Origin: a virus
Reading direction: 5' to 3' (one strand)
Length of the DNA stretch: 30,307 bases
Virus record (IMG/VR): IMGVR_UViG_3300030055_000357
Coordinates: 1 to 30,307 of that record
The notes under the pieces were generated by a model. That model was not told where the DNA came from, searched no databases, and worked only from the letters and a program-made list of their open reading frames with translations. Shown here in pieces: positions 6,942 through 14,767 of the stretch. The translations under genes and the position numbers were made by a program. Positions within the stretch are counted from its first letter, which is position 1. Every line of letters begins with the position of its first letter.

Positions 6942-7036
6942 AGTTTATTTGCTTTGGGGAATTAATAAAGGTATAAAAAATAGAGCAATAATTTTAGTAA
7001 ATTAAGTAAAACGTTAAAATATTGGTTTGAGAATTA

Positions 7037-7044
7037 TATCTTTG
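7037..7044 (+). promoter_or_regulatory. Promoter -7 box for the putAbiC-like pair
   Basis: TATCTTTG matches TAnnTTTG exactly, 25 bases before the ATG at 7069. No TTTG lies at the ideal spacing; the nearest TTTG (7026-7029) is too close. Confidence 0.5.
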
Positions 7045-7068
7045 TGGGTAATTAATATGTGATCTATT

Positions 7069-8163
7069 ATGGAAAAAAATAAGAAACAAAAAAAAACTAA
7101 TTTGCTGTGGAAAATAAGTATTACTATCTTATTTATTAGTGGTATTATGATTGTCATTTACATCTCAAATTTTTTTGGATGGTTATCTGATGACACGGAG
7201 GATTGGGGAAACTTTGGCAGCTATTTGGGTTCAATAACTGGGTTACTTGCCTTTTCTGGTGTGTTATTTACAGCTTCATTGTCGGAGAAAAGAGCAGATG
7301 AAGAAAAAGGTAGAAGAGAACAAGCTGAAAAGCAAGCAATAATGAGGGATGAAAGAGATCAATTCTTTAAAATGCTGGGAATATATCAATATCAAATTGT
7401 TTACCTATCAAAGAAATACTTGCAGGAACAATTAAAAACAGGGAGAGATGCTATTGCAGGTTATGTAAAAGAATTTCAAAAATATTATTATGTGAGTATT
7501 ACTTTAAATCAATTCAAAAAAGCAAATTGTAAATATAAGGATGAATATTCATATTTTGATTATTTCAATAATATAGCAACGGAGGCACAGGCATTCTCTG
7601 CACCTCAAGATGATTATGGTGATAACTTCGAAGAATTTATTGACAATTTAATCCAAAATAATAGCCTCGGTCATTTAAAAGAATATGATATACATACTGA
7701 GAATGAATGTCAAGTAACTTCCTGTTATAGCGTAATGATGAGTAATGGATTAATCAGTATCAACGATATTTATTGTTCAATGAAATCTGTTGCGGATTAT
7801 ATGTATGATAGTTATGAACATCAGTTAGGGCAATATTTCAGAACAATATGTCATTTACAAGAGATTGTAGCAGATGATATTGAGCGTGAAAAATATATTG
7901 CAATATTTATATCGCAATTATCGAGAGAGGAATTAGTATTGCTCCTATATTATATTGTTAGTAGCCAAATAGAGCCTAAGGCAGAACAGATGTTTATTGA
8001 TAATGAAATCTTTAAGAATATCTTTCCAGAAAATGTATTAGGCTGTAAGTATAAGGTTGATCAAGAAAAGGATAAAGACAAGCAAAGAAAAATTGTAAAT
8101 GACTTCATCAGAAATTTAGTCTTAATAAAGGCAGAAGAAAGTATAAATGCATCTAAAAAATGA
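7069..8163 (+). CDS. Membrane protein resembling the putative phage abortive infection (putAbiC) family, copy 1
   Basis: This 364-residue protein has a basic N-terminus, a membrane helix (about 14-37), the motif WGNFGSYLGS (46-55), a second membrane helix (about 52-70) and a charged coiled coil (71-110). A long soluble domain follows, with FFKMLGIYQYQ near the start, YFRTICHLQEIV in the middle and SQLSREELVLLLYY near the end. The W-x-x-F-G-S-Y entry to a membrane hairpin and the late QLSxxELxLLxYN block are features I associate with the putAbiC family, named for a plasmid-borne lactococcal abortive-infection protein. The mechanism is unknown; membrane damage or sensing at the inner membrane is a reasonable guess. 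It is the first of a co-transcribed pair of paralogues and overlaps the second by ATGA (8160-8163). Confidence 0.65.
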   Translation: MEKNKKQKKTNLLWKISITILFISGIMIVIYISNFFGWLSDDTEDWGNFGSYLGSITGLLAFSGVLFTASLSEKRADEEKGRREQAEKQAIMRDERDQFFKMLGIYQYQIVYLSKKYLQEQLKTGRDAIAGYVKEFQKYYYVSITLNQFKKANCKYKDEYSYFDYFNNIATEAQAFSAPQDDYGDNFEEFIDNLIQNNSLGHLKEYDIHTENECQVTSCYSVMMSNGLISINDIYCSMKSVADYMYDSYEHQLGQYFRTICHLQEIVADDIEREKYIAIFISQLSREELVLLLYYIVSSQIEPKAEQMFIDNEIFKNIFPENVLGCKYKVDQEKDKDKQRKIVNDFIRNLVLIKAEESINASKK

Positions 8164-9362
8164 ATGCTATGAAGAAATTATGGAATTGGATGAATATCCT
8201 TACGGTATTATTAGTTATCGCAGGAGTCGTTGCCTATTATTTAGAAAATTATCCTTTTCTTACTGTTCTATTAGTTATTGCAGGGGGATTACAAGTAAGA
8301 CAAAATTGGAACTGGATAAAACAAAATGTATTACGTGCTTTCGTATATATTTCGGTTATTGTAGCCATTTTAATGATAATACTTTACTTTTTAAATTTTC
8401 ATAAAGGGCTTTCTGATGAAGATAGTTCGTGGTCTAATTTTGGTAGTTATTTTGCTTCCATTACTGGATTAATGGCTTTTGCTGGGGTAATGTATACCGC
8501 TTGGCAATCAGAAAATAGAGCAAAAACAGCTAAAGATGAAACTATAGCAGCAAAAGAGGAAGCCGCTAAACAATTAAAAGTACAAAAAGATAGAGCTATT
8601 TTCTTTAAAATGCTTGATTTATATCAAAAGCAACTTGCTGCTGTAACTTATAGCAATAAAAATGGGATTGAAGCTTTTTCATTGTGTGCAAACGATGCTA
8701 ATAGGAAGATAACTATGTATATTGTTTATAATGAAATAATTAATGATGAAAATCTTAGTAATAACTTTTATTATACTGATTATAAGCTTATTATGAAAAA
8801 ATATAATATTAGTGAAAATGGAGGGGCTACATATAATGAAAACAATATTAAATTTATTATTGCGAATGATATCAAATATAAAAAAATTGTAGTACCTAAA
8901 AATTTTAATAATAAGAAACATCCTTTTTTTTACTCTAGTCTTTCTGGGAATATATTAATGAATTATAAAAATAAAATTAATTTTGATTTTTATAATTATG
9001 CATACAATACTATGAGAAGAGTTGCTGATTCTATTGATAAAGATTTCGGATATTTTTTAGGGCAATACTATAGAAATATATCCTGTTTGCTGGTGATGAT
9101 TTCTAAATCAAGTGAAGACGAAAAATATTCAGAAATATTTAAAGCACAACTATCAAGGTATGAATTAATATTATTACTGTATAATGCAGTAAGTAGCCAA
9201 TCTGATCGAGAAACAGTTATTCTTTTAAAGAAGTATAAGATATTTGATCATATAATTGAAAGGGATATTTTTTTAAATACTAACACTGGATATGAGTTTG
9301 ATTTTAAGAATTTCATTAATAATTTGTTTGATGAATATCTTAAATATCCAGCAAATAAATAA
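8160..9362 (+). CDS. Membrane protein resembling the putAbiC family, copy 2 with an extra membrane hairpin
   Basis: This 400-residue paralogue of the preceding protein shares WSNFGSYFASITGLMAFAGV (91-110; copy 1 has WGNFGSYLGSITGLLAFSGV), FFKMLDLYQKQ, FLGQYYRNISCLL and AQLSRYELILLLYNAVSSQ in the same order. It differs by about 45 extra N-terminal residues that add two short hydrophobic stretches. Within these, LTVLLVIAG occurs twice exactly (14-22 and 34-42), an internal duplication. A further membrane helix spans about 62-80. The central soluble region (about 200-260) is very rich in Asn, Lys, Tyr and Ile and diverges strongly from copy 1, as expected for a fast-evolving recognition surface. 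Start and preceding stop overlap (ATGA). The pair probably forms a hetero-oligomer. A later in-frame ATG at 8169 is also possible. Confidence 0.65.
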   Translation: MNAMKKLWNWMNILTVLLVIAGVVAYYLENYPFLTVLLVIAGGLQVRQNWNWIKQNVLRAFVYISVIVAILMIILYFLNFHKGLSDEDSSWSNFGSYFASITGLMAFAGVMYTAWQSENRAKTAKDETIAAKEEAAKQLKVQKDRAIFFKMLDLYQKQLAAVTYSNKNGIEAFSLCANDANRKITMYIVYNEIINDENLSNNFYYTDYKLIMKKYNISENGGATYNENNIKFIIANDIKYKKIVVPKNFNNKKHPFFYSSLSGNILMNYKNKINFDFYNYAYNTMRRVADSIDKDFGYFLGQYYRNISCLLVMISKSSEDEKYSEIFKAQLSRYELILLLYNAVSSQSDRETVILLKKYKIFDHIIERDIFLNTNTGYEFDFKNFINNLFDEYLKYPANK

Positions 9363-9413
9363 TTTTGTCTGCCAAAATATAGGTTCATATTAGAAATAAA
9401 AAAAGTTTTTAAT

Positions 9414-9794
9414 ATGGGCAAATACATAATTCCCAATGATATAGAACAAGAAGCGGCTGAATATATGGAGGATGTGCTATCAGAACTAAAAGATAGAGGT
9501 ATCTTAGAGGAAGTAGATAATGCAGCCTTAACGATGTTAGCACGTAACTATTCTATGTTCATACAGGCATCCAAACAATTAGAAATAGATGGATTAACAG
9601 TTACTAGTGATAGAGGTAATATCTCACCACATCCATTAATTAAGATTGCTAAGGATGCACAAACACAGGCAATGAAAGTTATGTTAGAATTTGGACTAAC
9701 AGCTAAAGCAAGAACTAAATTACCTAAGAAAGATATAGAAGATGAAGCGTCACCTTTTGAGCAATTCATAAAAGACGGAAAGGAACTTAGGTAA
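9414..9794 (+). CDS. terS: Terminase small subunit, P27 family
   Basis: The 126-residue protein binds phage DNA and delivers it to the large terminase. An N-terminal helical part (EQEAAEYMEDVLSELKDRG, 11-29) is followed by the family signature SPHPLIKIAKDAQTQAMKVM (71-90) and FGLTAKARTKL (92-102), typical of P27-type small subunits. Length fits the family. It opens the rightward morphogenesis block, and its stop overlaps the methylase start as TAATG at 9792-9796. No consensus promoter is obvious in the 51 bases before it, so it may depend on a phage activator or on read-through from the putAbiC-like pair. Confidence 0.85.
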   Translation: MGKYIIPNDIEQEAAEYMEDVLSELKDRGILEEVDNAALTMLARNYSMFIQASKQLEIDGLTVTSDRGNISPHPLIKIAKDAQTQAMKVMLEFGLTAKARTKLPKKDIEDEASPFEQFIKDGKELR

Positions 9795-10510
9795 TGGTAT
9801 ATATGGGAAGTAAAAATAGGATTTCCAAAGAGTTAGTGCCTATTATAACAAAAGATCTCAAATCCAGCCAATGGTATGTTGAACCATTTGTAGGAGGTTG
9901 TAATATGATGGATAAAATAGATCATCCATATAGATTAGGAGCGGACAGTAATAAATATCTGATTGCATTATTGCAAGCAATTCAAAAAGGACAAAAACTA
10001 CCGGAATATGTCACAAAAGAAGAGTACCAAGTTGTAAAATCTAATAAAGATAATTATCCAGATTGGTATATAGGTTATGTGGGATTTATCTGTTCATTCA
10101 GAGGTAAATATTTTGGAGGATTTGCTGGTGAATATACTGAATTGAAAACAGGTAAGCAGAGAAATTATCAGAAACAGATGAGCAACAATATATTAAAGCA
10201 ATATGAAAATATCAAAAATGTAGTTTTGCACAATGTTGAGTATAACGATTTGATCATTCCAGAAAATTCGGTCATCTACTGTGATCCACCGTATGCCAAT
10301 ACTACTAAATATAGTGATAAGTTTGATTCTAATGATTTTTGGCAATGGTGCAGAGGTAAGATTAATGAAAAACATAAAATGTATATATCTGAATATAATG
10401 CGCCAGATGATTTTGTTTGTATATGGTCTAAGGATATTAATTCAAACTTAGGCGGAACGTCTAAAAAAGCGACAGAAAAATTATTTATGCACAAGTCACA
10501 ATTAAATTAA
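9794..10510 (+). CDS. dam: DNA adenine methylase, D12 class (Dam-like)
   Basis: This 238-residue enzyme should transfer a methyl group from S-adenosylmethionine to N6 of adenine in phage DNA, most likely as protection from host restriction or to mark packaging sites. It has the D12 class order of motifs: MGSKNRI near the N-terminus (4-10), AdoMet-binding EPFVGG (30-35), the target-recognition region with FRGKYFGG (102-109), and the catalytic DPPY (164-167). Length is slightly short of chromosomal Dam, as usual for phage versions. It is translationally coupled to the small terminase. No partner restriction endonuclease is adjacent, so it is an orphan methylase. Recognition site cannot be read from sequence. 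Confidence 0.85.
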   Translation: MVYMGSKNRISKELVPIITKDLKSSQWYVEPFVGGCNMMDKIDHPYRLGADSNKYLIALLQAIQKGQKLPEYVTKEEYQVVKSNKDNYPDWYIGYVGFICSFRGKYFGGFAGEYTELKTGKQRNYQKQMSNNILKQYENIKNVVLHNVEYNDLIIPENSVIYCDPPYANTTKYSDKFDSNDFWQWCRGKINEKHKMYISEYNAPDDFVCIWSKDINSNLGGTSKKATEKLFMHKSQLN

Positions 10511-10529
10511 CATAGCATCAAGCGATTAA

Positions 10530-10559
10530 GTAACAAGTTACAGAAATTCTATATATTTG
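10530..10559 (+). promoter_or_regulatory. Promoter with overlapping palindrome for the membrane protein before terL
   Basis: TATATTTG (10552-10559) is an exact TAnnTTTG box 23 bases before the ATG at 10583. The palindrome GTAACAAGTTAC (10530-10541) covers the expected -33 region, where no TTTG is present, and so looks like an operator or activator site. Confidence 0.55.
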
Positions 10560-10582
10560 CAGAGAACTTAAAAATAGATATT

Positions 10583-11383
10583 ATGGAATTAGATAAGATT
10601 AAAAAGTATTTTAGCTCAAAAAGAAGTAAGATTAAAAAGTATTACAATTTAATAATAGGTAAAATTAAAAAGCATTTTAGTTCAATAGATCATATTGTTT
10701 TTTGGGTTACAATTATTAGTTTCGTCTGGATATGCTTTTATAAGTTATTATTGACGACTAATCATTTTACAACACTATTGTTTAGTAATGCTGATAGAGT
10801 AGCAGAGATAGTATATACAATATTTACATCTATAGTGGCTTCTGGCATATTTTATTTTTTTACGATATATCTTCCTAGATATAGGCAGATAAAAAAAATG
10901 AAGGAAAATTTGGAAATTTATTTAGGACAAATGAACGAATTGTTAACTCTAATTGTTAAACCAATTCAGAATAATAAGATAATTAAAGAATATATTAATG
11001 AAGAGTCTTTTGCTGCTAGAAAAACAAAGGAAAAAAGTGCAAAAAATGAATTTCTTTGTCACTATAATTATGATAACAAAGAAGAATTGGGGAGACTTCA
11101 TACTTCATATGATACGTTTAATGACCATTTTAGTGTTATCTTATTAAACTATAGGAATATACTTTCACCTGAATTAGTTACTAATTTGATGAATATGTGT
11201 AATATGCAACATAATTTATTAGAAAAATATAAAGAACATTTGATTAAAGAAACAGACAATGAATTGGTTAAAGAAACAGATAAAGAATTGGTTAAAGGAG
11301 AAGATGATTTTTTAAATTATTATTTTGAATATTTAGAAAATATGCTTCGTTTTTATTACGAATTAAAGGATATAATTAAATAA
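10583..11383 (+). CDS. Two-helix membrane protein of unknown function inserted in the packaging operon
   Basis: I do not recognise this 266-residue protein. Its N-terminus repeats a basic unit (DKIKKYFSS, SKIKKYY, GKIKKHFSS, residues 4-34), followed by membrane helices at about 37-55 and 74-97 and a cytoplasmic helical domain. Near the C-terminus a 24-base unit is tandemly duplicated (11244-11291), giving KETDNELV then KETDKELV. The gene has its own promoter, is more A+T-rich than the virion genes around it, and ends with TAA directly against the ATG of the large terminase. Layout (basic N-terminus, two membrane helices, helical soluble domain) parallels the putAbiC-like proteins, but I see no shared motif. 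A superinfection-exclusion or abortive-infection role is inferred from architecture and position. Confidence 0.6.
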   Translation: MELDKIKKYFSSKRSKIKKYYNLIIGKIKKHFSSIDHIVFWVTIISFVWICFYKLLLTTNHFTTLLFSNADRVAEIVYTIFTSIVASGIFYFFTIYLPRYRQIKKMKENLEIYLGQMNELLTLIVKPIQNNKIIKEYINEESFAARKTKEKSAKNEFLCHYNYDNKEELGRLHTSYDTFNDHFSVILLNYRNILSPELVTNLMNMCNMQHNLLEKYKEHLIKETDNELVKETDKELVKGEDDFLNYYFEYLENMLRFYYELKDIIK

Positions 11384-13006
11384 ATGAAACTTTACTACAA
11401 TTATTGTAGTGAAGTTCTTAACGGTGACATAATAACAGGCGAAGCAATAAAGTTAGCTTGTAAGAGATTCCAGAGCGACCTGAGAAGGAATGATCTGGAG
11501 TTCAGGGAAAGCAAAGTAGACAGGGCGATTAGGTTTATAGGAACACTTAAACACTTCACAGGAAAACACTCAGGAACGCCTTTCATTCTGGAAGGCTGGC
11601 AACAGTTCATAGTTGCAAATATTGTGGGCTTTTATTGGAAAGATACCAGCATACGAAGATTCACCAGCAGTTATATTGAAGTAAGTAGGAAGCAGGGAAA
11701 AACTGCTTTAGCTGCTGCTTTGTGTCTTTACTATCTGATTGCAGATGGTGAAGACGGTGCAGAAGTATTGCTTGCAGCAAACAGTAAAGAACAGGCAAAG
11801 ATAGCCTTTGATATGTGTTCCAACTTTACTAAAGGTTTGGATCCTAAAGGTAGATGCCTGACACCTTACAGAGCTGATATAAAATTCAGCCTGACACAAA
11901 GCAAACTTAAAGTGTTGGCTGCTGATGATAGTAAACTGGATGGCTTTAATGCTTCATTCGGTTTATTGGATGAATACCACGCAGCACCAAATAGTAAAGT
12001 GAGGGATGTAATCAAATCCAGTATGGGTATGAGAGAGAATCCACACCTTTGTACTATTACAACAGCAGGATTTGATAAGACGTTACCTTGTTACCAATTA
12101 AGAACTGTCGCTATAGAAGTACTTAACGAATTAAAAACAGATGATGAAATGTTCATTGCCATCTATTCATTGGATGCAGATGATGATTGGAGAGATGAAA
12201 AGAACTGGATTAAATGTGCTCCAAATCTGGACATAACTGTTACTACCAAATACATTAAAGGACAAGTTCGGCAAGCAATCAATAACCCTTCGGATGAAGT
12301 CGGTGTAAAAACCAAAACCTTAAATCTCTGGTGTGATTCTGCTGATGTGTGGTTGCCTGATGATTATATTGTCAAATGCAGCCAAAAAGTAAATTTGGAA
12401 GACTTTAAAGATCAGATATGCTATGTAGGCGTGGATTTAGGTGCTACCTCAGATTTAACGGCAGTATCTTATTTGATTGTAACAGAAGATAAATACTATT
12501 TCAAAGTCCATTACTATTTGCCTGAATCTGCCTTAAAAGATAAGGTAGACAAAGAACTTTACAAGTGCTGGAAACAGCAGGGATTATTAACGGTAACGGC
12601 AGGCAATGTTACTGACTATGACTATATAACCTGTGATATGCTTAAATATTCAGAGGTTGTAAATATACAATCCGTCGGTTATGACAAATACAATGCAACG
12701 CAATGGGCAATAGATGCAACTTCACAGGGATTACCATTAGAAGAATACAGCCAATCACTTGCCAATTTCAATAAGCCAACCAGAGAGATGGAACGACTTA
12801 TTTTATGTGGCAAAGCGGTTATAGATAATAATGAAATAAACCGTTTCTGTTTTAGAAACGTAGTCCTTAAATCAGATCACAACGGGAATGTTAAACCAAA
12901 CAAACAGGTCAACAAGAAAAAGATAGATGGTACAATTGCACTGATCCAATCTTTAGGAATGTATCTGGAATCTCCCCATTATTCAAACGACATACTTACA
13001 ATTTAA
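11384..13006 (+). CDS. terL: Terminase large subunit, phage packaging ATPase and nuclease
   Basis: The 540-residue protein pumps DNA into the prohead and cuts concatemers. The ATPase domain shows the adenine-side motif LEGWQQF (69-75), Walker A SRKQGKT (101-107), Walker B LLDEYH (194-199) with the catalytic glutamate, and the coupling motif TITTAGFD (224-231). The RNase H-like nuclease domain begins at YVGVDLGATSDLTA (347-360), with Asp351 and Asp357 as likely metal ligands. It matches the HK97/P27-associated group of large terminases and has the usual length. It follows the inserted membrane protein without a gap and overlaps the portal start as TAATG. Confidence 0.95.
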   Translation: MKLYYNYCSEVLNGDIITGEAIKLACKRFQSDLRRNDLEFRESKVDRAIRFIGTLKHFTGKHSGTPFILEGWQQFIVANIVGFYWKDTSIRRFTSSYIEVSRKQGKTALAAALCLYYLIADGEDGAEVLLAANSKEQAKIAFDMCSNFTKGLDPKGRCLTPYRADIKFSLTQSKLKVLAADDSKLDGFNASFGLLDEYHAAPNSKVRDVIKSSMGMRENPHLCTITTAGFDKTLPCYQLRTVAIEVLNELKTDDEMFIAIYSLDADDDWRDEKNWIKCAPNLDITVTTKYIKGQVRQAINNPSDEVGVKTKTLNLWCDSADVWLPDDYIVKCSQKVNLEDFKDQICYVGVDLGATSDLTAVSYLIVTEDKYYFKVHYYLPESALKDKVDKELYKCWKQQGLLTVTAGNVTDYDYITCDMLKYSEVVNIQSVGYDKYNATQWAIDATSQGLPLEEYSQSLANFNKPTREMERLILCGKAVIDNNEINRFCFRNVVLKSDHNGNVKPNKQVNKKKIDGTIALIQSLGMYLESPHYSNDILTI

Positions 13007-14238
13007 TGATATTCAAAAGCTTTTTTAAAAAGAAGAAGCCAGAAACAGAAGAAAGAAATTATCTCTTTGATTCACTAACCTATAATTCCAAAGGTGGTTA
13101 TACCACAAACAAAGCGATGCTGTTATCCACAGTCTACAGGTGTGTAGACGTTATATCGGATTCAGTGGCTCAGTTACCTTTGGAACCTTATCTAATAGAC
13201 AGTTCTGGCTATAAAACAAAGTATACAGATCATCCCACTTACTATTTGCTGAACAGGGAACCTAACCAAAATATGAGCAGATTTACTTTTATAAAGACAT
13301 TGATAGTCAGTGTTCTTTTAAAAGGAAATGGATATGCTTACATAGAGAGGGATAATAACGGCAATGTCCAATCATTGCAATTTATTGAAGCAGATTATGT
13401 AACCGCTTTTACTACAGGTAATAAACTAATGTATTCCATTACAGGCTTTAATACTTTGGTAGAGCCTATCAATATGATTCATATACTGAATTTTAGTTAT
13501 AATGGCATTGATGGAATCAGCACACTTGCACACGCTAAACTAACCTTAGGATTATCTACAGATTCAGAAGCACACGCAGCAGGATTTTTTAAAGGTGGTG
13601 CAAACTTAGCAGGCATACTAAAAATACAGGGCACGCTGACAGGCAAACAAAAAACAGATTTAAAAACAAGCTGGCAAACAGCATTTAGCCCATCTACAGG
13701 TACACCCAATGGAGTAGCCGTCTTAGAAGGAAATATGGATTTTCAACCTATCACAGTCAGCCCTTCAGATGCACAATTATTGGAAACCAGAGAATTTAAT
13801 GTGATTGACATTTGTAGATTCTTTGGAGTATCACCTGTCAAAGCATTTGATTTAAGTAAATCCAGTTACAGTACTGTAGAAGCCACACAACTTTCCTTCT
13901 TAACAGATACATTATCCCCTTTATTGGAAAAGATAGAACTGGAGTTTGAGCGTAAACTTTATAAACCTTCTGAGAAAGACGGCATAGAGGTTAGATTTGA
14001 TACTTCTGTACTTTTAAGAGCAGATAAAGACAGTTTAGCGACTTATTATAACACACTGTTCCAGATAGGCGCAATCACCCCAAACGAAATAAGAAAAGCC
14101 TTAGATCTTCCACCATTATCCGATGGTGATAAAACCTTTGTACAGGTAAATGTACAACCGCTGGAATATGCAGTACAAAACAACAAAAACACAGAATTAA
14201 CGACAAACGAAAATGGAGAAAGAAGTCAGAAGCTTTGA
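13006..14238 (+). CDS. Portal protein, HK97 family
   Basis: This 410-residue protein forms the dodecameric ring through which DNA enters and leaves the capsid. The sequence has the usual portal features: a basic start (FKSFFKKKKPE), VYRCVDVISDSVAQLPLEPY (about 43-62), the wing region LLNREPN and LLKGNGYAYIERD (about 84-125), IDGISTLAHA (about 169), and the conserved FGVSPVKAFDLSKSSYSTVE (about 284-303), ending with the crown segment LRADKDSLATYYNTL and ITPNEIRKALDLPP. It overlaps the prohead protease by 26 bases, which fits coordinated stoichiometry in the head operon. Confidence 0.93.
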   Translation: MIFKSFFKKKKPETEERNYLFDSLTYNSKGGYTTNKAMLLSTVYRCVDVISDSVAQLPLEPYLIDSSGYKTKYTDHPTYYLLNREPNQNMSRFTFIKTLIVSVLLKGNGYAYIERDNNGNVQSLQFIEADYVTAFTTGNKLMYSITGFNTLVEPINMIHILNFSYNGIDGISTLAHAKLTLGLSTDSEAHAAGFFKGGANLAGILKIQGTLTGKQKTDLKTSWQTAFSPSTGTPNGVAVLEGNMDFQPITVSPSDAQLLETREFNVIDICRFFGVSPVKAFDLSKSSYSTVEATQLSFLTDTLSPLLEKIELEFERKLYKPSEKDGIEVRFDTSVLLRADKDSLATYYNTLFQIGAITPNEIRKALDLPPLSDGDKTFVQVNVQPLEYAVQNNKNTELTTNENGERSQKL

Positions 14239-14767
14239 GAGCAATCTATCCAATGAAAACGAAAGACTAGTAACAGGCTATGCCATAGTTTTTAATAAAG
14301 AATCAAGGGACTTAGGAGGATTTACAGAGATCATAGAGCCAAAAGCAATTACAGATGTATTAGAGAAATCAGACGTACTTTGTTTTCTCAATCATAACGA
14401 AGACAGAGGTTTGTTAGCCAGATCAAAATACGGTAAAGGCTCATTGGATTTAACTGTAGACGATACAGGATTAAAATACAGATTTGAAGCTCCAAACACG
14501 GCATTAGGTGATGAACTTCTGGAAGGGTTAAAGAGAGGCGATATAAGCACATCCAGTTTTGCCTTCACTATTGATGAAGACAAATGGGAAAAGAGAAGCA
14601 ACGGTTCATACCTTAGAAAGATCACAAAGTTTAAAGAGCTGTTTGATGTTTCACCCGTTTACAAAGAAGCCTATCCAGATACAACCGTAGCCCTAAGAAA
14701 GATGGAAAACATAAGCAAAGATGAATTGAACGGATATTTTGAAAATCTTAAAAGCAGAATTAATTGA
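14213..14767 (+). CDS. HK97-family prohead protease
   Basis: The 184-residue serine protease removes the scaffold-like N-terminus of the capsid protein during maturation. Visible active-site elements are His61 in FLNHNEDRGLLARS, and Ser115 in ISTSSFAF, aligning with the catalytic Ser of the ISGMSFGF block of U35 peptidases; the later FKELFDVSPVYKEAYPDT is the conserved C-terminal strand. The ATG at 14213 lies inside the portal gene and is the first in frame. The stop overlaps the capsid-protein ATG as TGATG. Confidence 0.92.
   Translation: MEKEVRSFESNLSNENERLVTGYAIVFNKESRDLGGFTEIIEPKAITDVLEKSDVLCFLNHNEDRGLLARSKYGKGSLDLTVDDTGLKYRFEAPNTALGDELLEGLKRGDISTSSFAFTIDEDKWEKRSNGSYLRKITKFKELFDVSPVYKEAYPDTTVALRKMENISKDELNGYFENLKSRIN

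Noticed and set aside
8147-8404. ORF of 85 codons overlapping the second putAbiC-like gene
   Set aside because: It is a shadow frame, rich in Cys, Arg and Ser, over a convincing gene with conserved blocks.
9794-10510. Complete restriction-modification system
   Set aside because: Only a methylase is present; the HNH and PD-(D/E)XK-like proteins are distant and on the other strand, so a pairing is not supported.
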